Source: RH-AL1 sp965198715 (GTDB lineage Bacteria > Pseudomonadota > Alphaproteobacteria > Rhizobiales > Beijerinckiaceae). From it: 64,000 nt of DNA. The stretch lies in assembly GCA_965198715.1 (NCBI GenBank), contig CBDAPV010000002.1, positions 248,001 through 312,000 on the forward strand. The letters are read 5' to 3'. The notes beneath the pieces were generated by a model. That model had not been told where the DNA came from. It saw only the letters and a program-made list of their open reading frames with translations, and searched no databases. The position numbers were made by a program, and so were the translations under genes. Positions 1 to 10,193 of this stretch are shown here, one piece after another (within the stretch, counting starts at the first letter, position 1; each line of letters starts with the position of its first letter).

Positions 1-998
1 GAGGCAAAGTCGCCGTTGTCGTCGGAGAAGGCCTCCCAGGTGTCGACGTAGACCGCGCCGGTCTTGGCAGCGGCGTCGCGCGTGATGTCGTTCAGGCTGG
101 CCATCGCGTCGGCGAAGCCGTCGTCCTTGGTGATCGGGATGCCGACCCAGATCAGCGGGATGCCGTGCGCGCGGAACGTCTCGTCGATCGCGTTCACCCG
201 CTTGGTGTAGGCGGCAGTCCATTCCGGCGTGCCGAAGGCCAGCGACTTGCCGCCCTCGCGGATCGGTTGTCTGTCGTTGGAGCCGATCATCATCACGGCG
301 ATGTCGATGCGCGGCGGCTTGCCGTCTTTGCCAGCGGATTCGGGCTTCTTGTCGGCCTTGACGGCCGCATCCGCCTTCGGCGCGCCGGGCTTGGCCGTCT
401 CCGCAGCCTGCTTGTCGGCAGGCGGCTTCGCGTTCGTGCTGTTATCCTTTGCGGTATTCTTGGCTGTATCGTTGCCGCCCTCACGGCCGGCGAGCAGGTC
501 GTTGATCGCCGTCGGCCAATCGTAGAAGTCGCTGGAGACGAGGCCGCTGGATCCCTTCGCCTTGTGCACCACCGCGACATCGGGGCGATCGGCCAGCGCG
601 TCGTCGAGCCCGTCGGCCAGCATCTGCCCGAGGCTGTCCCCCAACACGTCGACAAACAGGGCGGCGTTCTTGGCCGGCGGCTTGGGCGTCTCCTTGGCGA
701 CGTCCTCGGCTGGCGGCGCCGGCTTGCGCTTCTGCGCGTGGCGGCGCGGCCGATAGTAATCGTCGGACGGTGCGTAGCTGCCGCCGTAGCCCCCACCGTA
801 ACCGCCTCCGCCGCCGCGGTAGCCCCCGCCCCTGCCGCCGTAGCCGGGGTAGGCCGGCGCCCCGGGCCGTGGCAAAGGCGAACCGCCGCCGAACAGGTTG
901 CCGAACCAGCCCTGCGCCGCCGCCGGCGCCGCCGTGCAGGCGGCGAGGAGAGCGAGAACCACGAGGATGCGGAGGCGCGTGGAAAGTGCCATGGCCAT
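1..998 (-). CDS. DUF459 SGNH/GDSL-type hydrolase, C-terminus beyond window
   Basis: Leftward gene that runs off the window, so its C-terminus is not visible. The N-terminus has a signal peptide (two Met options at 998 and 992, then a Leu/Ala core ending in AAAQG). A Gly/Tyr-rich low-complexity stretch and a Lys/Pro-rich linker follow. The catalytic-type domain then opens with FVDVLGDSLGQ (the GDS block of SGNH hydrolases) and continues with IAVMMIGSNDRQ (the block carrying the conserved Asn). This order matches the DUF459 family of periplasmic SGNH-fold proteins; the substrate is unknown. A second Ala/Lys-rich insert separates the two blocks. The gene is divergent from the histidine kinase at 1139. 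Family assignment is fairly secure, function is not. Confidence 0.8.
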   Translation of the reverse strand, partial: MAMALSTRLRILVVLALLAACTAAPAAAQGWFGNLFGGGSPLPRPGAPAYPGYGGRGGGYRGGGGGYGGGYGGSYAPSDDYYRPRRHAQKRKPAPPAEDVAKETPKPPAKNAALFVDVLGDSLGQMLADGLDDALADRPDVAVVHKAKGSSGLVSSDFYDWPTAINDLLAGREGGNDTAKNTAKDNSTNAKPPADKQAAETAKPGAPKADAAVKADKKPESAGKDGKPPRIDIAVMMIGSNDRQPIREGGKSLAFGTPEWTAAYTKRVNAIDETFRAHGIPLIWVGIPITKDDGFADAMASLNDITRDAAAKTGAVYVDTWEAFSDDNGDFA

Positions 999-1138
999 CA
1001 CCCTAGCCCCGCCGGGCGCGATGGCCAACCCGGGTGCTCTTCTCGCACCGGCCGCCCGACGAACCCCGATCCGTCGGCCACGAGGATGCGGTCGTCCCGC
1101 ATCTCGGCTACGCTGCCGCACATGAGCCCGGCCGCCCC

Positions 1139-2503
1139 ATGAGCCTCGTCCTCCACCCCTGGTTCCGCGACCCCCCGCGCGTGGCCTGGCGCGAGGTCGC
1201 GCGCCGCGTCGCCGGGCTCACCCCCAAGGGGCTCTACGCCCGCTCGATCCTCATCGTCATCCTGCCGATGGTGATCCTGCAGAGCGTCATCACCTTCATC
1301 TTCCTGGAGCGGCACTGGGCGCTCGTCACCAACCGGCTCTCCACCGTGGTGACGCAGGACCTCGCCGCGATCATCGACCTCTACCAGACCGACCCCAACG
1401 ACAGCGAGACGCTGGCGCGCATCGCCGCCGACCACATGAAGATCGACGTCGAGTTCCTGCCGCCGGGGCCGCTGCCGCCGGCGCTGCCCAAGCCGTTCTT
1501 CTCGATCGTCGACGGCGCGCTGTCTAACGAGATCCGCAAGCAGATCCGCCGGCCGTTCTGGCTCGACACGGTGGGCCGCTCCAACCTCATCGAGATCCGC
1601 ATCCAGCTTCCGCACGCCATCCTGCGCGCGGTGACGGTGCGCTCGGCCGCCTACGCCTCGAACTCCTACATCTTCATCGTCTGGATGCTCGGCACGTCCT
1701 TCGTGCTCATCGTCGTCGCCGTGGCCTTCCTGCGCACGCAGATCCGGCCGATCCTCCGCCTCTCGCGCGCCGCCGAGGCTTTCGGCAAGGGCCGCGACCT
1801 CGATTTCCGTCCCCGCGGCGCGCGCGAGGTGCGCCAGGCCGGCTACGCCTTCATCGCCATGAAGCGGCGCATCGAGCGCGCCATCGAGCAGCGAACCGCC
1901 ATGCTGAATGGCGTCTCCCACGACCTGCGCACCGTCATCACCCGGTTCAAGCTCTCGCTGGCGCTGATGGAGGGCAGCGAGGATTCCGAGGAGATGAAGA
2001 AGGACGTCGAGGAGATGCAGCGCATGCTGGAGGGCTACCTCGCCTTCGCCCGCGGCGACGCCGGCGAGCCGGCGGTGGTCGTCGACATGCGCGACTTCCT
2101 CGAGGACCTGAAGGCCGACGCCGACCGCGGCGGCGGCGACCTCAGGCTCGAGTTCACCGGCGAGGCTGCCGTGCGCGTGCGCCCCGACGCCTTCCGCCGC
2201 TGCCTGGGCAACCTCGTCGCCAACGCCCAGCGCCACGCCACCCATGTCGCCCTCGAGGGCGCGCGCGAGGGGCGCTTCCTCACCATCCACGTCGACGACG
2301 ACGGCCCCGGCATCCCGCCGGAGAACCGCGACGACGTGTTCCGCCCCTTCGTCCGCCTCGACGAGGCCCGCAACCAGGACGCCGGCGGCACCGGCCTCGG
2401 CCTCTCCATCGCCCGCGACATCGCGCGCGGCCACGGCGGCGACATCGTGCTGACCGACAGCGCGATGGGCGGGCTCAGGGCGACGGTGCGGATCCCGGTG
2501 TAG
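1139..2503 (+). CDS. EnvZ-like sensor histidine kinase
   Basis: 454-residue inner-membrane sensor kinase. Two membrane segments (about residues 33-58 and 176-200) bracket a periplasmic domain of about 115 residues. A HAMP linker follows, then a dimerisation/phosphoacceptor helix with His at about 261 in SHDLRTVITRF, and a HATPase domain with N box (NLVANAQRHA), G1 (DDDGPGIP) and G2 (GGTGLGLSIA). The Val after HDLRT, where gammaproteobacterial EnvZ has Pro, is usual in alphaproteobacterial EnvZ homologues. The ATG at 1139 is chosen because the longer reading has no homology-like sequence before MSLVLHPWF. No response-regulator gene lies within reach in this window, so the partner must be encoded elsewhere or just left of the window. 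The sensed signal is unknown. Confidence 0.88.
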   Translation: MSLVLHPWFRDPPRVAWREVARRVAGLTPKGLYARSILIVILPMVILQSVITFIFLERHWALVTNRLSTVVTQDLAAIIDLYQTDPNDSETLARIAADHMKIDVEFLPPGPLPPALPKPFFSIVDGALSNEIRKQIRRPFWLDTVGRSNLIEIRIQLPHAILRAVTVRSAAYASNSYIFIVWMLGTSFVLIVVAVAFLRTQIRPILRLSRAAEAFGKGRDLDFRPRGAREVRQAGYAFIAMKRRIERAIEQRTAMLNGVSHDLRTVITRFKLSLALMEGSEDSEEMKKDVEEMQRMLEGYLAFARGDAGEPAVVVDMRDFLEDLKADADRGGGDLRLEFTGEAAVRVRPDAFRRCLGNLVANAQRHATHVALEGAREGRFLTIHVDDDGPGIPPENRDDVFRPFVRLDEARNQDAGGTGLGLSIARDIARGHGGDIVLTDSAMGGLRATVRIPV

Positions 2504-2570
2504 GGCGGGTGGCAGCGGCTCGCTCGCGGAGCGCCTCGGTCGCCCGCGCCGCGCGTGCTAGGCTTACCCC

Positions 2571-3260
2571 ATGCTCCTCTTTCCGCTGCCCACGCCCACC
2601 CTGCCGACGACCAGCGGCGCCCTGTTCCCGGTGCGCCGCGTCACCTGCATCGGCCGCAACTACGCCGACCACGCCCGCGAGATGGGCGGCGACCCGCGCA
2701 GCGAGCCGCCGTTCTTCTTCATGAAGCCGGCCAACGCGATTTTCGCCGTGCCGGCGGGCGAGGTCGGGCGCGTTCCTTATCCGTCGCTGACGGCCGACTA
2801 CCAGCACGAGCTGGAGCTCTGCGTGGCGCTCGCCTCCGGCGGTCGCGACATCCCCGCGAGCGAGGCGCTGGCCCACGTGTGGGGCTACGCCGCCGGGCTC
2901 GACATGACGCGGCGCGATTTGCAGGCGCAGGCCAAGGCGGCGCGCCGGCCCTGGGAGATCGCCAAGGCCTTCGACGCCTCGGCGCCGATCGGCCCGCTGG
3001 TGCCGGCGTCGGTGTTCGGCCGGCCCGACGCCGGCGGGCTGACGCTCTCGGTCAACGGCGCGCTGCGACAGCGCGGCGACCTCGCCGACATGATCTGGAG
3101 CGTGGCCGAGCTCATCGCCGAGCTGTCGCGGTGGAGCGAGCTCGCGGCCGGCGACGTCATCATGACCGGCACGCCTTCCGGTGTCGGCGCCGTCGTCCGC
3201 GGCGACAGGCTGCGGGGCGAGATCCGCGGCCTGCCGCCGCTCGAGGTGGAGGTGGTGTGA
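2571..3260 (+). CDS. Fumarylacetoacetate hydrolase family protein (fumarylpyruvate hydrolase-like)
   Basis: 229-residue cytosolic metal-dependent enzyme of the FAH superfamily, which cleaves C-C bonds in 1,3-dicarbonyl acids. Visible family landmarks are the Arg/Tyr motif CIGRNYADHA near residue 24, KPANAI, the metal-ligand pair in HELELCVAL, and the C-terminal loop MTGTPSGVGAV. Its short length and lack of an N-terminal extension resemble bacterial fumarylpyruvate hydrolases of gentisate-type pathways, but no other aromatic-degradation gene is nearby. It follows the kinase by 67 bases on the same strand and converges with the ABC-F gene at 3307. A general acylpyruvate hydrolase role is equally possible. 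Confidence 0.85.
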   Translation: MLLFPLPTPTLPTTSGALFPVRRVTCIGRNYADHAREMGGDPRSEPPFFFMKPANAIFAVPAGEVGRVPYPSLTADYQHELELCVALASGGRDIPASEALAHVWGYAAGLDMTRRDLQAQAKAARRPWEIAKAFDASAPIGPLVPASVFGRPDAGGLTLSVNGALRQRGDLADMIWSVAELIAELSRWSELAAGDVIMTGTPSGVGAVVRGDRLRGEIRGLPPLEVEVV

Positions 3261-3276
3261 GTTTGCCGGCGGTGGT

Positions 3277-3300
3277 CCTTCTCTCGCGCGCGGGAGAAGG
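3277..3300. terminator. Inverted repeat between convergent genes
   Basis: CCTTCTC and GAGAAGG arms (7 bp) around a 10-base GC-rich loop lie in the 46-base gap between the convergent FAH and ABC-F genes. There is no T-run on either side, so this is a candidate bidirectional terminator rather than a canonical one. Confidence 0.4.
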
Positions 3301-3306
3301 AAGAGC

Positions 3307-5130
<1,824 letters not shown>

Positions 5131-5810
5131 GGCGGGGGTTTAGGGTGTTTGGCGGGATGGGGAAAGCGGGGGCCGTACGGCGACACCGCGATGGGGGGAC
5201 ACACCCCCTCGCGATCGCACATGCGCATTTTGCGTCGCGATGCGGCGCGGTCGGCGTACGGCCACATGGCGCGGGGACACTTCTTGCGATCGCACCTCCC
5301 CGTTTCGCGTCGTCATGCGTCATCGTCCCGCCAAGCCGTGGTCGCCTAGAGGTAGAATGACCGGGGAGGCGGTGGGTTCCAGACGCGCGCGGTTCAATCG
5401 GCGACCTGATCCTACCAAGCCAGCCCCGCATCTTTGTTCGACCGGCACGATCGCATCTTCGTCCCGACCTGCGTTCCGAGGGACGACGCGCGCAGCCGCC
5501 GTCAAGGCCGGCCGTCGCCTCCCTCGTGCCGCGCCTCGCCCCTCGAGGCCGGCCTCGACGGGGCGAGCAAGCCGTTAGGCTGCCAGCTGATCGGGCGGTG
5601 ACGGCTTTTGCGCGCGTGCACGACTGCGAGGCCCGCCTGCCGCTAGTGTTTCAACAAATGCTGCGCGATCAAATAGGCATTATGGCGACGGGTTGGCGGG
5701 CGGACCAAGGGTAGCGAGGCAGCGATCAAACCTGCTAAGCACGCGCTACTGAAATTTGACGTAGCGCCTTCACGAGCGCGAGCCACAGGCAGATCTTCTG
5801 GGAGTGCGTG
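5131..5810. other. Gene-free stretch with a degenerate tandem repeat
   Basis: No credible coding sequence on either strand. 5175-5300 holds two diverged tandem copies of a roughly 75-80 base unit that runs from GTACGG through GGGGACAC to GCGATCGCAC. From about 5640 the sequence becomes AT-richer, leading into the foreign-looking gene at 5811. No integrase gene or complete tRNA that could serve as an attachment site is visible. Confidence 0.5.
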
Positions 5811-7733
5811 ATGGACATCATATCGCCATCGATGGCGCAACTTGCGATGGAGCATTGCCAGACCGCACCTTTCGAACAGTTTTCTCAAACCATGATGGGC
5901 TCGGTGCTAGGCCAATCATTTCGTCCACTAGGCGGCGTGAAGGACGGAGGCGCAGATGGTTTTATTGACAACGATATATTGGAGCACGTGGTCAAGTCTA
6001 ATTCCTTTTTCCAAGCTTCCAAAGAACTGGATACAGAAGGAAAAATTCGACGAACTATTAAGCGCCTCAAGGAGGTCGGGCGCGATCCCAGGACCTTATA
6101 CTATACAACGTCGCGAGACGTCAAATATATCGACCAGCTGCAGGTCGCGCTGAGCGAGGAACTCGATTGTAACATACGCATCTATGACCGCAGTTTCCTT
6201 GTTCAGAGAGTTAACGCGGACGATAATACAAAGGCTGCTTTTTTACAGTATTTGAGACCAGCCATTGTCTTTCTGGAAGAGTCGATTGCTGTATCGTTCC
6301 CGGTCACAGATACACTTCGAAATGCGCAGCAGCTTTCCGCATTTTTAGGCCAGGAGACAGAGAGAAGACTAGGACGCACCAAAGCCCTTGAAAGTATCTG
6401 CGACGCCTTGATTTTATGGTCTTTAGAGGAAACAAATCCAGATAAGTCATTGTTCATGACCGAAGAGCAGATTGTAAGTAAAATAGAAGAAGTTGTTCCT
6501 TCTGTGAAGCAATTCTTCCGTGGTGAAGTCAAGGGCCGACTTTCCCAATTGACAAAAAAGCAAGCTGGCGCAAGACAAGTCGCTTCCTTTGATAAAAAAG
6601 GCACTTATTATCTGCCATTCGAAAGTCGCGAGGCTCTTAAAGGTCATGTAGTTGAGGACGAGGCACTCAAGAGCGCTGTCACAGCGGGTATCCGTCAAAG
6701 ATTGATCGATGCTTCGGACACAAAGATCGGCGAAAACATGCAAACGACTGTTTGTGTAGCCGTTCACAAGACTCTCGAACGGCTGTTTGAAACACAAGGG
6801 TTCGATATTTCTCGTCACTTTTTGGCAGAGGAGCCCGTTGAACCGGCAATTCCGCCTATGACTATCATCGAGATAGCGGAGAATGAACTAGAAAAAGCTG
6901 GTGTGTATCGAAACAAAAGCGCTGGCATACATCTGAGCGTAAGAAAAGTACTTAGTGGCTTATTTTACGGAAGTGACGAAGTCGAACGTCGTTATCTGGG
7001 GCGACTTGCAAGGACTTATATGATGCTATTTGCCATCAAAAATACTCCGGAAGTAATCGAGTACTTCAATTCGATGGCGAAGACGTTTTATCTCTATGTA
7101 GGCTCTGACCTGTTGATTAGGGCAATGTCTGAGTACTACCTCCCGAAGTTCGATCAAATGACTGTCAATGCTTTCGAGATTTTGAAGGTGGCGGGCTCTA
7201 AGCTCGTCCTGACCGAGCAAATGCTTGAGGAAGTGCATAGTCACATCAATGCTTCAAACCATGAGTATCGGAATCATTATCTTGAGGTTGATGCGATTGT
7301 CGATCGCGATCTTGCGTCGGAGTGCGATCGAATTCTCATCAGGGCGTACTACTATGCAAAATTGGAAAAATCTTCCACTCGACCTCAGAACTGGGGGCAA
7401 TTTCTAAATAATTTTCTGACCGCATCCAAAATTTCAGGACCGAAGTCTACGGAAAGCATGAGGTCTTTAAAGGAGACGCTGTGCCTTCGATTTGGATTTG
7501 AGTACGAAAGTCGGGTTACTGTAACTAAGGACTTGCAGCAGGATGAAGTCAAAACGTTATCTGAGAAGCTTGTCGAACTTAAAGGCAGTAAGCGAGAGGA
7601 GTTAGCAATTAATGACGCCGAGCTTTTACTGCGGGTAGTTAGAAGAAGGAAAGACAAAGAAGAGAGGACGGGAAATCCCTTTGGCTTTAAGTCCTGGTAT
7701 TTGACACAAGATACCAAATCGAAAGCTGCTTAG
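5811..7733 (+). CDS. REase-like plus PIN-like protein, N-terminal 640 residues of an IS5-split gene
   Basis: Unrecognised by name. The AT-rich codon use is unlike all neighbours and suggests transfer. ATG 5811 is preferred over GTG 5808 because GGAG sits 6 bases upstream of it. Residues 1-150 look like a PD-(D/E)XK restriction-endonuclease fold: GGVKDGGADGF (Asp49), FFQASKELD (Gln68-x-Ser70), then TLYYTTSRDV and IRIYDRSFLVQRVN. A helical middle follows. From about 427 the chain resembles a PIN nuclease with spaced acidic residues: GSDLLIRA (Asp433), LTEQMLEEV (Glu469/473/474), NDAELLL (Asp602) and WYLTQDTK (Asp634). The TAG stop at 7731-7733 is made of target TA plus the first G of the IS5 element. 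The natural C-terminus lies at 8632-8944. A two-nuclease anti-phage or anti-plasmid effector is an inference; whether the truncated product works is unknown. Confidence 0.75.
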   Translation: MDIISPSMAQLAMEHCQTAPFEQFSQTMMGSVLGQSFRPLGGVKDGGADGFIDNDILEHVVKSNSFFQASKELDTEGKIRRTIKRLKEVGRDPRTLYYTTSRDVKYIDQLQVALSEELDCNIRIYDRSFLVQRVNADDNTKAAFLQYLRPAIVFLEESIAVSFPVTDTLRNAQQLSAFLGQETERRLGRTKALESICDALILWSLEETNPDKSLFMTEEQIVSKIEEVVPSVKQFFRGEVKGRLSQLTKKQAGARQVASFDKKGTYYLPFESREALKGHVVEDEALKSAVTAGIRQRLIDASDTKIGENMQTTVCVAVHKTLERLFETQGFDISRHFLAEEPVEPAIPPMTIIEIAENELEKAGVYRNKSAGIHLSVRKVLSGLFYGSDEVERRYLGRLARTYMMLFAIKNTPEVIEYFNSMAKTFYLYVGSDLLIRAMSEYYLPKFDQMTVNAFEILKVAGSKLVLTEQMLEEVHSHINASNHEYRNHYLEVDAIVDRDLASECDRILIRAYYYAKLEKSSTRPQNWGQFLNNFLTASKISGPKSTESMRSLKETLCLRFGFEYESRVTVTKDLQQDEVKTLSEKLVELKGSKREELAINDAELLLRVVRRRKDKEERTGNPFGFKSWYLTQDTKSKAA

Positions 7734-8628
7734 AGTCTGTTTGAGAATGCCTCAATGGACGATGCGTCGCCACAGTACGCTTCCCATGGCGACGTGGATC
7801 ATGGCGGTGGAGACGTCGATGCGGTTCTCGTAGTCGCGCACGAGGCGGCGCCAGCGGGTCATCCAGCCGAAGGTGCGCTCGACAACCCATCGCTTGGGCA
7901 GGACCTCGAAGCCTTTCTGCCCGTCGATGCGCCGGATCACCTCGACGACGAACTCCTTGGCGGCGGCCTTGTCCATGAGCGTGCGCCGGTCGTAGGCGCC
8001 ATCGGCGAAGAGGTGCTTGATCCACGGCCAGCGCTTGCGGATCGCGTCGAGGATCATCTGCGCGCCGGCGCTGTCTGAGATGTCGGCCGTGGTCAGGTTG
8101 ACCATCAGCAGGCGGCCGTCGGTGTCGACGGCGATGTGGCGCTTGCGCCCGACGATCTTCTTGCCGGCGTCGTACCCGCGGGCGGCGGCGCCCGGCGCCT
8201 TGACGCTCTGGCTGTCGAGGATGCCGGCCGAGGGACTGGCCTCGCGGCCCATCCGCTCGCGGTCGATCATCACCGCCATGTCGTGGATCGACTTGAACAG
8301 GAAACGGCGCACGAAGCGGCGGAACCACCAGTACACCGTCTGCCAGGGCGGGAAATCCTTCGGCAGCATGCGCCAGCCTCCGCCCGAGCGCGCCATGTAG
8401 CGGATCGCGTTCAGGACCTCGCGGAGATCGGTGGCCGGTTTGCGTCCGCGCTTCCCGGGCTTGGGCAGGAACGGACGCATCCGCTCCCACTCCTCATCGG
8501 TAAGGTCGGTCGGATAACGCTTGGTCTTCTTGGCGATCTCGGCCATCCGACCGCGGCTTGCTGATGTCCACATCACAAGCTTGAATCACGCTACGAAAAC
8601 CGCGGCAACGCCATTCTCAAACGGGCTC
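7733..8628. mobile_element. IS5-family insertion sequence (896 bp)
   Basis: Complete element. Terminal inverted repeats GAGTCTGTTTGAGAATG (7733-7749) and, read inward from the right end, GAGCCCGTTTGAGAATG (8612-8628) differ at two positions. The target TTA is duplicated at 7730-7732 and 8629-8631, a short duplication typical of IS5-family insertions. Deleting the element and one TTA restores a continuous reading frame across the host gene, so the insertion is simple and probably recent. It contains one transposase gene on the minus strand. Confidence 0.93.
7752..8546 (-). CDS. IS5-family transposase
   Basis: 264-residue DDE transposase (start MAEIAKKTKRYPTDL; an upstream in-frame Met at 8576 would add ten residues). 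The N-terminal part LTDEEWERMRPFLP and the domain with DSQSVKAPG, GRKRHIAVDTDG, ADGAYDRR and VVERTFGWMTRWRRL are the usual IS5/IS427-type landmarks, giving acidic residues Asp, Asp and Glu in the expected order. A single uninterrupted frame suggests the element could still be active. Confidence 0.92.
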   Translation of the reverse strand: MAEIAKKTKRYPTDLTDEEWERMRPFLPKPGKRGRKPATDLREVLNAIRYMARSGGGWRMLPKDFPPWQTVYWWFRRFVRRFLFKSIHDMAVMIDRERMGREASPSAGILDSQSVKAPGAAARGYDAGKKIVGRKRHIAVDTDGRLLMVNLTTADISDSAGAQMILDAIRKRWPWIKHLFADGAYDRRTLMDKAAAKEFVVEVIRRIDGQKGFEVLPKRWVVERTFGWMTRWRRLVRDYENRIDVSTAMIHVAMGSVLWRRIVH

Positions 8629-8631
8629 TTA

Positions 8632-8944
8632 TATCATTTGTTTCCCAAATGATAAGGCCAATAAATACATTATGACACCAGAATTCTTGGTGAATTATAT
8701 CGCCTTTAACCCAACAAACGACGAGGTTAGATCAAGTCTAAAACAAATTTTTCCTTCGGTTCTGGGAATAAGAATCGGGTCTAGGATGAGCGAGGAGACG
8801 CTTGGAAGAGTAATGAATAAAATAAAGGAAGCCTATCAGATTGATCCTGCCCGAGCATCGGCAATCGTCGCAGAGCATTCTGATGCTCTAAAATCTGGTA
8901 ATGTGCGCGACTTCGCAATCAAATATGCTTCTACTAATGTTTGA
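8632..8944 (+). pseudogene. C-terminal fragment of the IS5-split REase/PIN-like gene
   Basis: When the IS5 element and one TTA copy are removed, codon GCT (7728-7730) is followed by TAT ATC ATT and so on. The frame then runs through 14 codons into MTPEFLVNYIAF at 8672 and ends at 8944. The full protein would be about 744 residues. This tail completes the PIN-like region (PEFLVNYIAFNPT) and adds a helical end with SRMSEETLGRVMNKIKEAY. The piece keeps the AT-rich composition of the N-terminal part. It could be translated alone from ATG 8672 but has no obvious ribosome binding site. Confidence 0.75.
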
Positions 8945-9140
8945 GACCACGTCCTTGGTTTAACGAGATAAATGGCAACGCATTCGAATCGATGAAAGCA
9001 ATGCAGGATTGAGCTGTGATGCAGGCCGCTCCGCACGTAAGCGCGCCTTATCGGAGCCGCCCTCATCCAATTCGCTCACAGCTGCACGAACGATTGCTCA
9101 GCGAGAAGGGCTGCACGTCAAACGCCATAGCCGTTGCCTA

Positions 9141-10189
9141 GAGCAGATTCCTTTCAGGTAGCATCGTAGCCTGCTGCGGTGAACATGTTGGCGCATTCGG
9201 CTGGCGTGATCTGGTCGACGAGGCGGCCGATGGCGGCCCAGAGCGCGTCCTTGGACCGCTCGGCGGCCTTGCGCAGCAAGGCTTTGAGCTTGGCGAAGGC
9301 GTTCTCGATGGGGTTGAAGTCGGGGCTGTAGGGCGGCAGCAGGCGCAGTCTGGCGCCCGCCGCTGCAATCAGGGCTTCAACCCGCGTCCCCTTGTGGGCC
9401 GGCAGATTGTCCATGATCACGATGTCGCCGGATCGCAGCTCGGGGACGAGCACGTGCTCGATGTAGGCCTCGAAGCAGGGTCGGTCGACGGCACCGTCGA
9501 GCACGAAGGGCGCCACGATGCCGCGCAGGCTCAGGCCGGCCACCAGCGTCGTCGTCTTCCAATGGCCGTGCGGCACGCCCATCCTCAGCCGCTCGCCGCG
9601 CGGGGCGCGTCCGTGCGTGCGGGCCATCTTGGTCGAGGTGCCGGTCTCGTCGATGAAGATCAGCCGGTCGGGATCGAGATCGAGCTGGCCCTCGAACCAC
9701 TCCTGCCGCGCCTGGCGGACGTCGGGACGGTCCTGCTCGGTGGCGTGCGCGGTCTTTTTTTACGCGTGATGGCGTGGCGGCGAAAGTAGCGCCAAAGCGC
9801 TGTGACGCTGACGAAGGCGCCCTCGCCAGCCAGGCGCGCCTTCAGCTCCACCAGCGTGATGTCGGGCACGTCGGCCAGTGCCGCCGCGATGAGGCCGGCG
9901 TGAGCCTCGGTACGGCGCGACAGGCGATCCCCGCCCTGCGGCTTGGCCCGGCCATCGCCGCCAGCGCGCCTAAGAGCGGCCCAGCGGATCGCGCTCGACG
10001 CACTGACGCCGAAGCGCGCCGCAGCCTCGCGGCAGGACAAGCCCTCCTCGACAGCCAAGAGGACGCGGGAGCGAAGGTCGTAGTGCAGCGATCGGGGCAT
10101 CGGGCCTGGCCTCCTCGCCAGACCAGCCCTGAATCACAACGCGGCGCCGTGCGCTACCCCTCACGAGTCAACCGGCGAGGAAACTGCTC
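9141..10189. mobile_element. IS630-family insertion sequence (1049 bp)
   Basis: Ends GAGCAGATTCCTTTCAGG (left) and, read inward from the right end, GAGCAGTTTCCTCGCCGG form imperfect terminal repeats. They are flanked by TA at 9139-9140 and 10190-10191, the dinucleotide duplicated by IS630/mariner elements. The element carries a two-frame transposase on the minus strand and ends 4 bases before the start codon of a decaying TM2 gene, so it occupies that gene's upstream region. Confidence 0.9.
9154..10100 (-). CDS. IS630-family transposase, two frames joined at an A7 slip site
   Basis: The first frame (10100 leftward) gives the helix-turn-helix part MPRSLHYDLRSRVLLAVEEG through YFRRHAITRKK. Continuing in the minus-one frame across seven A (complement of T7 at 9755-9761) gives TAHATEQDRPDVRQ and the DDE part. 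That part has Asp in FIDETGTSTKM, Asp in IMDNLPAHKG and Glu in NPIENAFAKLK, ending at 9154. Both frames match the family continuously at the A7 tract, as in IS630 elements that use programmed frameshifting. The joined product is about 315 residues with all three catalytic acids present, so it may be active. Confidence 0.9.
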
Positions 10190-10193
10190 TAGC

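Noticed and set aside
165..1142. 325-codon plus-strand ORF at the left edge
   Set aside because: It is antisense to the DUF459 gene, whose signal peptide and GDS motif are clear on the minus strand.
5341..5405. tRNA-like stretch: GTCGCC and GGCGAC ends with GGTTCAATC near the 3' end
   Set aside because: The outer arms pair, but there is no T stem between TTCAATC and the acceptor arm and no anticodon arm can be folded, so it is not a tRNA or an obvious attachment site.
8945..9138. Gap between the split nuclease gene and IS630 as a possible site for a partner gene
   Set aside because: Only a short minus-strand frame of mixed composition is open there, with no ribosome binding site or recognisable motif.
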